DNA of 27,530 bases, from NCBI GenBank assembly GCA_049522195.1, contig JBEKOB010000060.1:1-27530 (forward strand). Direction: 5' to 3'. This document shows, piece after piece, positions 15,875 through 23,143 of this stretch. Origin of the DNA: UBA9647 sp049522195. Its GTDB lineage: Bacteria; Bacteroidota; Ignavibacteria; UBA10030. Every line of letters starts with the position of its first letter. The stretch's first letter is position 1. The notes under the pieces are model-generated. The model searched no databases and had not been told where the DNA came from. It saw only the letters and a list, made by a program, of their open reading frames with translations. The position numbers were made by a program, and so were the translations under genes.

Positions 15875-16987
15875 ATGGCCGATTTTGAAATAGCTGTCAT
15901 TGGAGCCGGTGTTGTTGGTCTTGCGATTGCCGCCCGGCTTTCGGAAAAACACCCCAGCCTGCTTCTGCTGGAAAAGAATGAAAAGTACGGCATGGAGACC
16001 TCCAGCCGGAACAGCGAAGTGATTCACGCCGGCATCTACTATAATCCGGGCTCGCTCAAGGCCACCCTGTGTGTCGAGGGGCGGGATGAGTTGTACGCGA
16101 TTTGCCGGAAGCATGATGTCGGGCACAAGCAGATCACAAAGCTCGTTACGGCGACGAATGACCGTGAGGTGAAAATCCTCGAAGAGACATTTCAAAATGG
16201 GACGAAAAATGGTGTGCCGCTTGAGATGCTCACGAAAGAGCAGACGTTGAAGCTCGAGCCGAACATCAACACTGTCGGCTCCATTTTCTCACCGACGACC
16301 GGCATCATCAGCGCTCACGAGTTGATGGATTGTTACTACCGGATTGCGGTGAACAATGGTGTCACGGTTCAGCACCACTGTGAAGTAGTGGGAATCGAGA
16401 AGAGTGGGAGAGAGTATGTGATCACGGTGAGTGAGGGAGGAGAGCGATCGACATTTACGAGTGAGAAGGTCATTAACTCGGCGGGGCTCTATTCAGACAG
16501 GGTTGCTGCGATGGCAGGTATCGATATCGACAAAGCCGGTTATCGTATGGTGTTTGCGAAGGGCTCGTATTTCTCCGTCGTTTCTTCGAAAGCAAAGCTG
16601 GTCTCACGACTCGTCTATCCTGTCCCCCAAAAGGAAACGCTTGGTGTTCACGTCGTCATCGACACGGGGGGACGCCTCCGTATGGGGCCCGACACTGATT
16701 ACATGAACGAGCTGAACACCGACTACTCAGTCGCGGAATCGAAGCGGAAGGTATTTGCGGAATCGGTGAGACGGATTCTTCCCTCCATTGCGGACGAAGA
16801 TCTTGTCCCTGACATGAGTGGCATCAGACCCAAGCTCCAGCGAAAAGGGGAGCCCGAGAAGGACTGGGTTATTGTGCATGAAAAGGGGAGAGGATTGGAA
16901 GGGCTCATCAACCTGATCGGAATGGAATCTCCAGCGTTGACCGCATCGTCAGCCATCGCTCGCTACGTGGAAAAGATCCTTCCGTAA
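15875..16987 (+). CDS. lhgO: L-2-hydroxyglutarate oxidase-like FAD-dependent oxidoreductase
   Basis: 370 residues. The Rossmann FAD-binding GxGxxG lies at residues 10-15 (IGAGVVGLAIA), followed by LLLLEKNEKYGMETSSRNSEVIHAGIYY-type wording. That RNS-x-VIHAG-x-YY-xPGSLKA block (residues about 45-65) is the hallmark of the LhgO/L2HGDH branch of the DAO family. The C-terminal FAD contact NLIGMESPALTASSAIA closes the fold. The family oxidises L-2-hydroxyglutarate to 2-oxoglutarate, passing electrons to quinone or oxygen. It is slightly shorter than E. coli LhgO (about 420). The gene is single, transcribed toward efp with only 25 nt between the two stops. A related 2-hydroxyacid substrate is possible. 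Confidence 0.85.
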   Translation: MADFEIAVIGAGVVGLAIAARLSEKHPSLLLLEKNEKYGMETSSRNSEVIHAGIYYNPGSLKATLCVEGRDELYAICRKHDVGHKQITKLVTATNDREVKILEETFQNGTKNGVPLEMLTKEQTLKLEPNINTVGSIFSPTTGIISAHELMDCYYRIAVNNGVTVQHHCEVVGIEKSGREYVITVSEGGERSTFTSEKVINSAGLYSDRVAAMAGIDIDKAGYRMVFAKGSYFSVVSSKAKLVSRLVYPVPQKETLGVHVVIDTGGRLRMGPDTDYMNELNTDYSVAESKRKVFAESVRRILPSIADEDLVPDMSGIRPKLQRKGEPEKDWVIVHEKGRGLEGLINLIGMESPALTASSAIARYVEKILP

Positions 16988-17012
16988 GTGTAGAACCGCT
17001 CCAAAAAGAGTA

Positions 17013-17585
17013 TCAGAGTTTTCTTCCCGTTACCCGGTCAACGTACTTCACCTTCTCTGTATCCACCCTCACTCTGTCTCCCGTTTCAACAAACTGCGGA
17101 ACGAGAATCTCGATGCCGTTCTCGAGCGTGGCGGGTTTCATCGTGTTGTCCTGACCATCGCGTATACCGGTCCCTGTCGACGAAATCTTCAACTCGACAA
17201 TCTTCGGAAACTGAATTGAGATCGCTTCTTCTCCCAGCATCTCCACAGTCACTTTTGCACCCTCAGCAAGAAACTTCTTGATGTGTCCGACAGCAGCGTT
17301 TGGTACTGAGACCTGCTCGTACGTGACCGGATCCATGAAGTAACACGCCTCGGCGTCTGTGTAGAGATAATCCATCTGACGCCGCGCGATCTCCACTTCT
17401 TCAACTTTGTCGGTTAGCTTAACGTGTTTGTCCGCGTAATGGCCGAAGCGAACGTCCTTGAGCTTCAATTCGAGGAACCCGTGCGTTTGACCGGCACCGG
17501 CGTGACGCACGAGCTCCATGATGCGATAAAGCTTGTTGTCAACCCGGAGCGTCATTCCTTCTTTCACTTCAGAGGCGAGAATCAT
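17013..17585 (-). CDS. efp: Elongation factor P with Ala at the usual modified Lys/Arg position
   Basis: 190 residues, three beta-barrel domains, near the standard 185-190. ATG 17585 was chosen for AAAGGAG 7 nt upstream. EF-P binds between the ribosomal P and E sites and rescues stalling at consecutive prolines. The domain I loop that normally reads PGKGQ, with a modified lysine (E. coli K34), reads HAGAGQ, placing A31 at the tip. The rest follows the family (ELKLKDVRFGH, MDYLYTDAEACYFMDPVTYEQ, TGTGIRDG then PATLENG.EILVPQFVETGDRVRVDT). The protein therefore cannot be lysylated, hydroxylated, rhamnosylated or aminopentanolylated at this residue. No EpmA/EpmB/EarP-type gene is nearby. It could be an unmodified-type EF-P or a paralogue of a canonical one elsewhere in the genome. 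Confidence 0.93.
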   Translation of the reverse strand: MILASEVKEGMTLRVDNKLYRIMELVRHAGAGQTHGFLELKLKDVRFGHYADKHVKLTDKVEEVEIARRQMDYLYTDAEACYFMDPVTYEQVSVPNAAVGHIKKFLAEGAKVTVEMLGEEAISIQFPKIVELKISSTGTGIRDGQDNTMKPATLENGIEILVPQFVETGDRVRVDTEKVKYVDRVTGRKL

Positions 17586-17779
17586 ACGAAGTCTCCTTTC
17601 GTCGATGTGGCTCACACTGAAGCTGTAGTAAACTAGAAATTCGGCGAGTGAAGGTCAAGAGGCCCGGTAAAGTGGCAGGATTCCTTTATCTGCTGTCGCG
17701 AACTGGGGGAGCTGGAGGAGTTTAGGGTGAAGATCGGGTGGGCAGAATTGACTGCAGGTGCGAAATGACCAAAGCCCAC

Positions 17780-17808
17780 GCTCGTCGGGAGCTCAGCTCC
17801 CGGCGAGC
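17780..17808. repeat. REP-like GC-rich palindrome, copy 1
   Basis: The left half GCTCGTCGGGAGCT and the right half AGCTCCCGGCGAGC pair over 14 bp around a single C, with one G-T wobble. It matches copy 2 (18281-18309) at 26 of 29 positions. Size, symmetry and intergenic location resemble REP elements of the kind mobilised by RAYT (IS200-like) transposases, but no transposase is in the window. Confidence 0.75.
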
Positions 17809-17900
17809 ATTGCTACACAGTGCTACACAAACGTGAAACTGTTTCACCGACGGTTTCTGTGTGTGATCCGGCGCGTCACTTTTTCACTGCAATCGATACG

Positions 17901-18089
17901 TTATTGTGTGTTGGTGGACTTCCCCACGGTCGGCGATCTAGGAGAACTGTCTTGGGGAATGTCTGGAAGCGATTGTGCGGATGTCACTTGTGTGATTGTT
18001 TGATTGACGGCCTCAGAAGTTGCTATTTGTATAGCGGACAGTGCGGCGATACGCTCTGCGATCGCCCGAAATTCCTCTACTCTTATCAT
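17901..18089 (-). CDS. Candidate small protein, 62 residues, unknown
   Basis: Start ATG 18089 is preceded by AAGGAGAGGGG, a strong ribosome-binding stretch. The N-terminal half (MIRVEEFRAIAERIAALSAI) looks like an amphipathic helix with sensible charge patterning. The C-terminal half is Ser/Pro/Thr/Gln-rich and looks disordered. No family is recognised. It lies between two REP-like palindromes on the same strand as its neighbours. Against it: the surrounding region is repeat debris, and the tail could be fortuitous. Confidence 0.35.
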   Translation of the reverse strand: MIRVEEFRAIAERIAALSAIQIATSEAVNQTITQVTSAQSLPDIPQDSSPRSPTVGKSTNTQ

Positions 18090-18280
18090 CGGCTTCCCCT
18101 CTCCTTAATGCATCTCGTGATTGAGATCCCTTCCCTTCATCAGTTCCTTAGACGGTTTGAGTCGCCAGAAGTTTACACGTGCGGTGACGAACGCGGGCAA
18201 ATGTGCGTGAATTTTCTTTAAGCAGTTGAAGAAGTAGGAAGGAGTTGTCGGCGGATGATCTTTTGTACAAGATGCGCTAT

Positions 18281-18309
18281 GCTGGTCAGGAGCTCAGCTC
18301 CCGACGAGC
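18281..18309. repeat. REP-like GC-rich palindrome, copy 2
   Basis: The halves GCTGGTCAGGAGCT and AGCTCCCGACGAGC pair with two mismatches around one C. It shares the centre AGCTCAGCTCCCG with copy 1 and differs at three of 29 positions. It is 500 nt from copy 1 in the same intergenic region and in the same orientation as far as a near-palindrome allows. Confidence 0.72.
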
Positions 18310-18334
18310 ACGTCGGAACTGCTCTGACATGGGA

Positions 18335-18377
18335 GCCTTGCGAAGGACAATTGGCGAACTGGAATCCTTCGCAAGGC
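18335..18377. repeat. Perfect 13-bp inverted repeat with 17-nt loop
   Basis: GCCTTGCGAAGGA at 18335-18347 pairs perfectly with TCCTTCGCAAGGC at 18365-18377. No T run follows on either strand, so a rho-independent terminator is unlikely. It is one of a cluster of palindromes here and could still end M16 transcripts by structure or protect their 3' ends. Confidence 0.6.
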
Positions 18378-18389
18378 CAAGGAGCCCTG

Positions 18390-18439
18390 CACCCTTCGAC
18401 TCGTCGCGCTCATAGAGCAAGCGGGACTCGCTCAGGGTG
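18390..18439. repeat. Interrupted CACCCTTCGACTCG...CTCAGGGTG palindromic element
   Basis: The ends CACCCT (18390-18395) and AGGGTG (18434-18439) are complementary. The inner text carries cgactcg and actcgctc words with a middle insertion of about 25 nt. The form (CACCCTgAGCGAGTC...GACGAGTCGAAGGGTG on the minus strand) resembles a widespread intergenic repeat style I associate with environmental genomes; that association is from memory and unverified. It begins 24 nt past the 3' end of the M16 gene. Confidence 0.5.
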
Positions 18440-18462
18440 ATGAACCTCTTCGTATCATTGCA

Positions 18463-19974
18463 TCACTTCACAAACAACTCACCCACCGGCGCGATCCGGA
18501 TATTCGCCTCTTTCACCTTAATCGGGAATGAGACGATCTCCTTGTCTTCGTTGAGTACCGATTCCGGTTTCGGCGTGCTATACTTGATGGGGCTCGGAGC
18601 GTTCTTCAAAAGAGCAGCTCTGAATCCATTCGCATCCTTCGTCACAACAGCAATCTCCATTTTCCCGTACTGCCAGTGTTTCTTGATCGAAGCATTGACA
18701 TCTGAGAGTGTAAGGGTCTTCATCATTTTACGGAATGTTTCCAGGTGGCTTGCCGTCAGCCCGTAGAACCGATCGTCCAACGCGTACGCCAACCGCTCCA
18801 TCGTAGTTGGGGCGTAATGGAGGACGTACTTGTTCAGGAAACTGCGCGTCAGGTCGAAATCATTCTTCGTCATTCCGTGCTCTGTCAGGTTCTTGAATTC
18901 CCGCAATGCCGCCCGCAGCGCGAACAGCCGCGTTTCATTTGGCACGGGACGTATCCAGATCTCGAAAATCTGTTGGCGCCTGCTCACGTTTTGGGGTGGA
19001 AGCTGGCGCTGGCCGGCGTTCGGGTAGTTCTCTATGTAAGAGTAATCACCGTAGTTCAGTCCTCTCGCTTCACGAATGACCTGGTACAGATGGCTGCTCG
19101 AATTGCGATGTTCCCCCAGCCACGAGTTCGCGATGGCCAGAGCGTACCAGTCCTTCGTCCCGCGCAGCGCTTTGATTGGGAATCCCATGCTGATCGCTGT
19201 TGAAGCGGCGTCCTTCTCGACAATCGTGAAATCAAGTCCATCGAGGTTCTTTGCCTTCGCGACGGGAACGGGTTTCGGTGCACCCGCGGGGAGCTTTGCG
19301 AGGTCTTTTTTCAGCGTTGCCAGGAGTTCCGGCGAATAGCCGCCACCAAGGCCGATGACGAGGTTTTCCTTCGTGTAGTATTGCTTATAGAAGGAGCGTA
19401 CATCGTCGATCGTGATGCTCTTGATACCATCGCTCGTGCCTGCAAGAAGGTGGCCGTATGGTGTTTCGCGGAACAACTCGTTGTAGAGGACAGCCTTACC
19501 AAGTTCTTCATCGCTTGCATAGCGGAGCGTATTTTCAATGTAATTGATCAGCTGACTCTTGATGCGATCAAGATCTTCCTGCTTGAATGCCGGCACCAGA
19601 ATGGCGTCCATGAACAGTGAATAGAATTGCTGCGCGTTGTCCTTGTGTGTGCGTCCATAGAAGACAGTCATCTCGGTGGAGGCAGAGGCGTTGTAGCTGG
19701 TCGCCAGCGGGTAGAGTTTTTCGAGAATCTCGGAGTATGAGTTCTTTTCCGTCGACGCGTCCGACAGCATCGCTGCTGTGACCGAGGCCAGCCCTTCTTT
19801 TCCTGCTGGATCGTTCTGCGAGCCGACCTTGAACCAGATGCGGAACGATATGGTTGGATCGTTCTTGACAGGGAGCAGCACAGGTTTGTTGGAGGTCACG
19901 GTTTCTTCTCCGACCATAGTGTGTGGAAGTGCGATGACGAGGAAGCAGATGAGTGCAAAGGAAAGGGTCTTCAT
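18463..19974 (-). CDS. M16 peptidase family protein lacking HxxEH (non-catalytic partner), exported
   Basis: 503 residues with an N-terminal signal peptide (about 1-22). It has the duplicated M16 fold of about 220-residue halves. Where the zinc motif HxxEH should be, the sequence reads GLASVTAAMLSD (61-72), so metal binding and catalysis are lost. The C-terminal half keeps the family's REARGLNYGDYSY-type segment, which normally helps position substrate in the closed chamber. In M16B peptidases an active and an inactive chain form a heterodimer, and the adjacent gene supplies the active chain. Its ATG overlaps the stop of that gene in an ATGA arrangement (4 nt), implying translational coupling and 1:1 production. 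Expected location is the periplasm. Confidence 0.92.
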   Translation of the reverse strand: MKTLSFALICFLVIALPHTMVGEETVTSNKPVLLPVKNDPTISFRIWFKVGSQNDPAGKEGLASVTAAMLSDASTEKNSYSEILEKLYPLATSYNASASTEMTVFYGRTHKDNAQQFYSLFMDAILVPAFKQEDLDRIKSQLINYIENTLRYASDEELGKAVLYNELFRETPYGHLLAGTSDGIKSITIDDVRSFYKQYYTKENLVIGLGGGYSPELLATLKKDLAKLPAGAPKPVPVAKAKNLDGLDFTIVEKDAASTAISMGFPIKALRGTKDWYALAIANSWLGEHRNSSSHLYQVIREARGLNYGDYSYIENYPNAGQRQLPPQNVSRRQQIFEIWIRPVPNETRLFALRAALREFKNLTEHGMTKNDFDLTRSFLNKYVLHYAPTTMERLAYALDDRFYGLTASHLETFRKMMKTLTLSDVNASIKKHWQYGKMEIAVVTKDANGFRAALLKNAPSPIKYSTPKPESVLNEDKEIVSFPIKVKEANIRIAPVGELFVK

Positions 19975-21296
19975 GACTGGGCTCCTTTCAGGACGACGAC
20001 CGTCCGTCGCTCAGGAGTGAAATACTTCTGGGCCGCCTTCATGATTTCCAGCGGTGTCACCGCATCAATCTGTTTGTAGAGCCGATCGACATCCTCGATC
20101 CCTCCGGTCACGGCAACATAACGGGCAAGTCCTCCGGCGACGTGATCCGGAGTGTCGAGCCCCATCAGAAATCCGTACTTATACCGCTTTTTCAAATCGC
20201 TGAGCCTTTTCTCGTCAATCGGCTTGGTTTTGAACTCCTCCAGTGTTTTGTACACGTCATCTCGAATGGAATTCAGATCTTCCAGCTTTTTCACCATCGA
20301 ATAGATTTCGAAAAGGGGCGCATCCCTGTTGACCGGGACGCTTGCGCTGATGAACTGCACCTTCTGTTCATTGATCACCAGTTTCTTGTAGAGGTCGCTG
20401 GTCTCGCCGAATGCGAGGTCACCGAGCAGGTTCGCGGCTGCATAGTCCTTGCTCGCCGGATCGAACGCGTCTCCCTTGTAAGCGATATCAATGATGGGGA
20501 GTGTCTTCCCGTTGTATGAGATCTCAGCAGTGCGCTCTGCTTTCTGCGACGGCTCGGGCACGATCTCTGGCTTGACGTATCCCTTTTTCCAGTCGCTGTA
20601 GTATTTCGTGACGAGCTCCATCGTCTTCTTCATATCGATGTCACCGGTAATCACGAGCACGACATTCTCCGGGCGATAGAACCGGGCGAAGAACGACTTG
20701 CTGTACTCGTATTGTTGCGGCATGGCTTTGATGTCCGCCTCGAACCCGATCGTGGTGTGCTTGTATGTGTGGACGTCGTAAGCGAGGTCCTGCACCTTCT
20801 CATTCAGCACGGAGAAAGGACTCGTAATGCTTTTTCGGTACTCGCCGTAGACAGCCCCAGCTTCCGTCTGAAAATCGGGTTTTTCGTAGTAGAGGTTTTG
20901 GAAACGGTCGCTTTCCAGCTCGATAACGCGTTCCAGGTCCTCTTTAGCGAAATTCAGGTGATAGGCAGTATAATCATCGGTGGTATAGGCGTTTGCGTTC
21001 GCGCCGATGTTTGTGATGAGGCTGTCGTATACCGGGCCCGGATATTTCTTCGTTCCGCGGAACATCATATGCTCGAAGAAATGTGCAAACCCCGACTTGC
21101 CGGGCTCCACTTCGTCGCGGCTTCCCGTCCGGACAACGGAGTAGTAGGCCACGAGCCCCGGGCTTTCCATCGGGATCATGATAACCTTGAGACCGTTTGG
21201 AAGCGTCTCAACCTGGTATTTGTAAGGGAAGATTGATTGGGACATAGCTATGTTACCGAGCACAATGAAGATGAGTGTGGTAAAGAGACATTTCAT
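19971..21296 (-). CDS. M16 family zinc metallopeptidase (catalytic subunit), exported
   Basis: 441 residues from ATG 21296 with AGGAG 5 nt upstream, and an N-terminal signal peptide (about 1-19). The inverted zinc motif HxxEH is at 72-76 (AHFFEHMMF), and the distal glutamate E152 lies exactly 76 residues beyond H76 (EAGAVYGEYRK), completing the zinc site. The ANAYTTDDYTAYH segment (101-113) is the usual substrate-binding strand. Such periplasmic pitrilysin-like proteases degrade peptides of limited length. The gene is the first of a coupled pair with the inactive partner. It is divergent from the pgs operon, with 271 nt between the two starts. Confidence 0.95.
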   Translation of the reverse strand: MKCLFTTLIFIVLGNIAMSQSIFPYKYQVETLPNGLKVIMIPMESPGLVAYYSVVRTGSRDEVEPGKSGFAHFFEHMMFRGTKKYPGPVYDSLITNIGANANAYTTDDYTAYHLNFAKEDLERVIELESDRFQNLYYEKPDFQTEAGAVYGEYRKSITSPFSVLNEKVQDLAYDVHTYKHTTIGFEADIKAMPQQYEYSKSFFARFYRPENVVLVITGDIDMKKTMELVTKYYSDWKKGYVKPEIVPEPSQKAERTAEISYNGKTLPIIDIAYKGDAFDPASKDYAAANLLGDLAFGETSDLYKKLVINEQKVQFISASVPVNRDAPLFEIYSMVKKLEDLNSIRDDVYKTLEEFKTKPIDEKRLSDLKKRYKYGFLMGLDTPDHVAGGLARYVAVTGGIEDVDRLYKQIDAVTPLEIMKAAQKYFTPERRTVVVLKGAQS

Positions 21297-21567
21297 ATCG
21301 ACTCCTGATGTGGTGACGATTGAATGTGAACTCAGAGAAATTGAAGCAGCTCAATGCGTGCGTCATAGTGGTGATTCGGGAAATGGTCCGTTGACATGAA
21401 GGACAACAGTAAATGTCAGAAGAAAAGTCCCAAATGTAAATGGTGTCCCCCAGATTTCAATCTGGGGGACGAGGGCCTGCGCACCATGTTCATCCGCCTC
21501 ATTTGCTTCCAGGGAATAAATAAATAGATTATACGCCGATATCCTTTCTCCAGACTCCTGGATCGTA
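21297..21567. promoter_or_regulatory. Divergent leader region of the M16 pair and the pgs operon
   Basis: 271 nt between two outward-reading genes. A TTGACA hexamer lies at 21391-21396 on the plus strand, with only a poor -10 (TGTCAG) at 17-nt spacing. A strong 26-nt palindrome follows at 21445-21470. A run of taaataaatagattat (about 21516-21532) is the most A/T-rich, promoter-like stretch close to pgsB. If the first promoter is used, the palindrome is transcribed in the pgsB leader; if the second, it is upstream DNA. Confidence 0.4.
21445..21470. repeat. Perfect 12-bp palindrome GTCCCCCAGATT / AATCTGGGGGAC
   Basis: The two 12-nt arms are exactly complementary with a 2-nt centre (TC), so as drawn the loop would need to open one or two base pairs. 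The C5/G5 tracts make a very stable hairpin. It sits between divergent genes, where a terminator is not needed, and has no adjacent T run. It differs from the palindromes at 17780 and 18281. Options are a transposon-derived REP-like element, a dimeric-regulator site, or a leader structure. Confidence 0.7.
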
Positions 21568-22713
21568 GTGACAATCCTTCTGTTTTCGCTGACATTCTTT
21601 CTGCTTTTCCTGGCTTACGAGCGCGTGGTGTTGAACAAACTACGTCGCTCGATTCCGATGGTTATTGCAGTAACCGGCACGCGGGGAAAGTCCAGCGTGG
21701 TCCGGATGCTCGCTTCGGTGTTGCGTGAAAGCGGTCGCAGAGTGCTTGCGAAAACAACTGGGTCTCAGGCCCAGCTTGTCCTGCCGGATGGAACAATTCA
21801 GGATATTCCGCGACGTGGAATCGTCTCGATACTCGAGCAGAAAAAGGTCCTGCATGCCGCGGCGGAATTTCACGTGGACTGCATTGTCGTGGAAATCATG
21901 AGCATCCGTGCCGAAAACCATCTTGTCGAATCGCAGCAGATCCTCAAGCCCGATATTGTCGTCGTGACGAATGTTCGAAGGGATCACGTTGAGGCAATGG
22001 GTGAAACTGAACAGGAGATCGCGACCGTACTACGAAACGATTTCACACCTGGATGCACTGTGTATGTTCCGGAGGAGTACGCACCTCTTCTTGTTTCTTC
22101 TCAACCCCGAAATGAGACGATCAAAATGAGACTTGTCCGGAATGAGAACACACAAGAACGGGCAACAGAGTTCGCCGAGAACCTGAACCTTGTAGCTGCA
22201 GTGTCGAAGGACCTTGGTGTGGCAGATGACGTTGTAGATCGAGGTATCCAACACGCCCGTCACGACATCGGAAGACTCAGAATCTGGAAACACACGATAC
22301 GTGGAAAGAGTGTCTACCTGGTGAACGCCTTCGCGGCAAATGATCCCGATTCTACAATGATCATCTATCATAAGGTCGCACACGCGCTGTCGGCGGCTCC
22401 TTCTTCTTTTACGGGATTGCTGAACCTTCGCCAGGATCGACCTGACCGTACGCTCCAGTGGATTGAAGCTCTCAAAAGGAACAGCGCAATCCTTTTCAAA
22501 GACATCTACGCTATCGACGGTCATTCGCAGGTTGTGTGGAGAAGGGTAAAAACAGTCTCCTTGCTCCCACGTATGGATGCCGATGAATTGACGGGGAATC
22601 TGATCGACAATATGCGGGAGGGGGATGTCCTGTTCGGCTTCGGGAACATTGGCGGGATGGGACAGTCACTGGTTGAACATTGGCAACGGGTGGGTTCAGA
22701 ATATGGAATATGA
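21568..22713 (+). CDS. pgsB: Poly-gamma-glutamate synthase subunit PgsB/CapB
   Basis: 381 residues (B. subtilis PgsB has 393). GTG 21568 is the first available start after an in-frame stop. An N-terminal membrane anchor (1-20) precedes a Mur-ligase-like ATPase core: P-loop VTGTRGKSS (35-43, K41), VVEIMSIRAENH (107-118), and NVRRDHVEAMG (135-145), all characteristic of PgsB rather than MurC-F or folylpolyglutamate synthase. The C-terminal part keeps the family's GFGNIGGMG ending (about 358-366). The family activates the gamma-carboxyl of the growing chain as acyl phosphate and adds glutamate at the inner membrane. Its end overlaps the pgsC start by 11 nt. It is the first gene of a seven-gene same-strand run. 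Confidence 0.93.
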   Translation: MTILLFSLTFFLLFLAYERVVLNKLRRSIPMVIAVTGTRGKSSVVRMLASVLRESGRRVLAKTTGSQAQLVLPDGTIQDIPRRGIVSILEQKKVLHAAAEFHVDCIVVEIMSIRAENHLVESQQILKPDIVVVTNVRRDHVEAMGETEQEIATVLRNDFTPGCTVYVPEEYAPLLVSSQPRNETIKMRLVRNENTQERATEFAENLNLVAAVSKDLGVADDVVDRGIQHARHDIGRLRIWKHTIRGKSVYLVNAFAANDPDSTMIIYHKVAHALSAAPSSFTGLLNLRQDRPDRTLQWIEALKRNSAILFKDIYAIDGHSQVVWRRVKTVSLLPRMDADELTGNLIDNMREGDVLFGFGNIGGMGQSLVEHWQRVGSEYGI

Positions 22714-23140
22714 ACTGATCTTCGTCGCTCTTCTTGCATCATTGATCTTCGCGGGGATCACAGGCATCTATCCGGGCGGGATCATCGTTCCAAGCTATCT
22801 CGTTTTGTTTATGAACCAGCCTTCAAGGCTCCTTGGGACTCTCGTCGCCGCTCTTCTGACGTACGGTTGCTACAAACTGGTCTCACGATACCTCATTATC
22901 TTCGGGCGTCGGATGTTCGTCTTCATGGTGTTCGTGGGAGCGGTGTGGACATTTTGCTGGATCCAATTCTTTCCTCTTCTCTATCCTGCCGCGCTCGAAT
23001 TCAGAGTGATCGGTTGGGTAGTCCCGGGGTTGATTGCAAACAACTTCCAGCGCCAGGGAGTGCTTTCAACTACAGCCGGCTTGGTGACAGTAACCGTTGC
23101 TGTGTTTCTGGTTGGTCGGATTCTCGGCCTGGTCGGGTGA
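22703..23140 (+). CDS. pgsC: Poly-gamma-glutamate synthesis membrane protein PgsC/CapC
   Basis: 145 residues (B. subtilis PgsC has 149) from ATG 22703, inside the end of pgsB. It is almost entirely hydrophobic, with about five membrane helices. The IYPGGIIVPSYLVLF segment (residues 23-37) is strongly typical of PgsC/CapC. Other conserved spots are LTYGCYKLVSR and VPGLIANNFQRQG. PgsC forms the membrane part of the synthase with PgsB and is thought to help pass the polymer across. The 11-nt overlap implies tight coupling with PgsB. Confidence 0.93.
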   Translation: MEYELIFVALLASLIFAGITGIYPGGIIVPSYLVLFMNQPSRLLGTLVAALLTYGCYKLVSRYLIIFGRRMFVFMVFVGAVWTFCWIQFFPLLYPAALEFRVIGWVVPGLIANNFQRQGVLSTTAGLVTVTVAVFLVGRILGLVG

Positions 23141-23143
23141 TCC

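Larger units (their letters stand above)
17586..18462. other. Repeat-rich intergenic region between efp and the M16 operon
   Basis: About 880 nt with no confident gene. It contains two copies of a 29-nt palindrome (17780-17808 and 18281-18309), a GTGAAAC-t-GTTTCAC palindrome (17833-17847), a 13-bp perfect inverted repeat (18335-18347 / 18365-18377), an interrupted CACCCTTCGACTCG...CTCAGGGTG element (18390-18439), and one candidate small ORF (17901-18089, minus). The efp promoter must lie in its left part. The rest looks like a landing zone for non-coding repeats downstream of the M16 genes. Confidence 0.7.

Noticed and set aside
16988..17012. Bidirectional terminator between lhgO and efp
   Set aside because: The two stops are only 25 nt apart and no stem-loop is visible in or around the gap.
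18255..18440. Open frame of 61 codons on the plus strand
   Set aside because: It is a translation of the palindromic repeats in the efp-M16 spacer, with no protein-like character.
17586..18462. tRNA or other structured RNA gene in the 880-nt spacer
   Set aside because: The hairpins present are simple palindromes; no cloverleaf, T-loop or CCA-type 3' end could be assembled.
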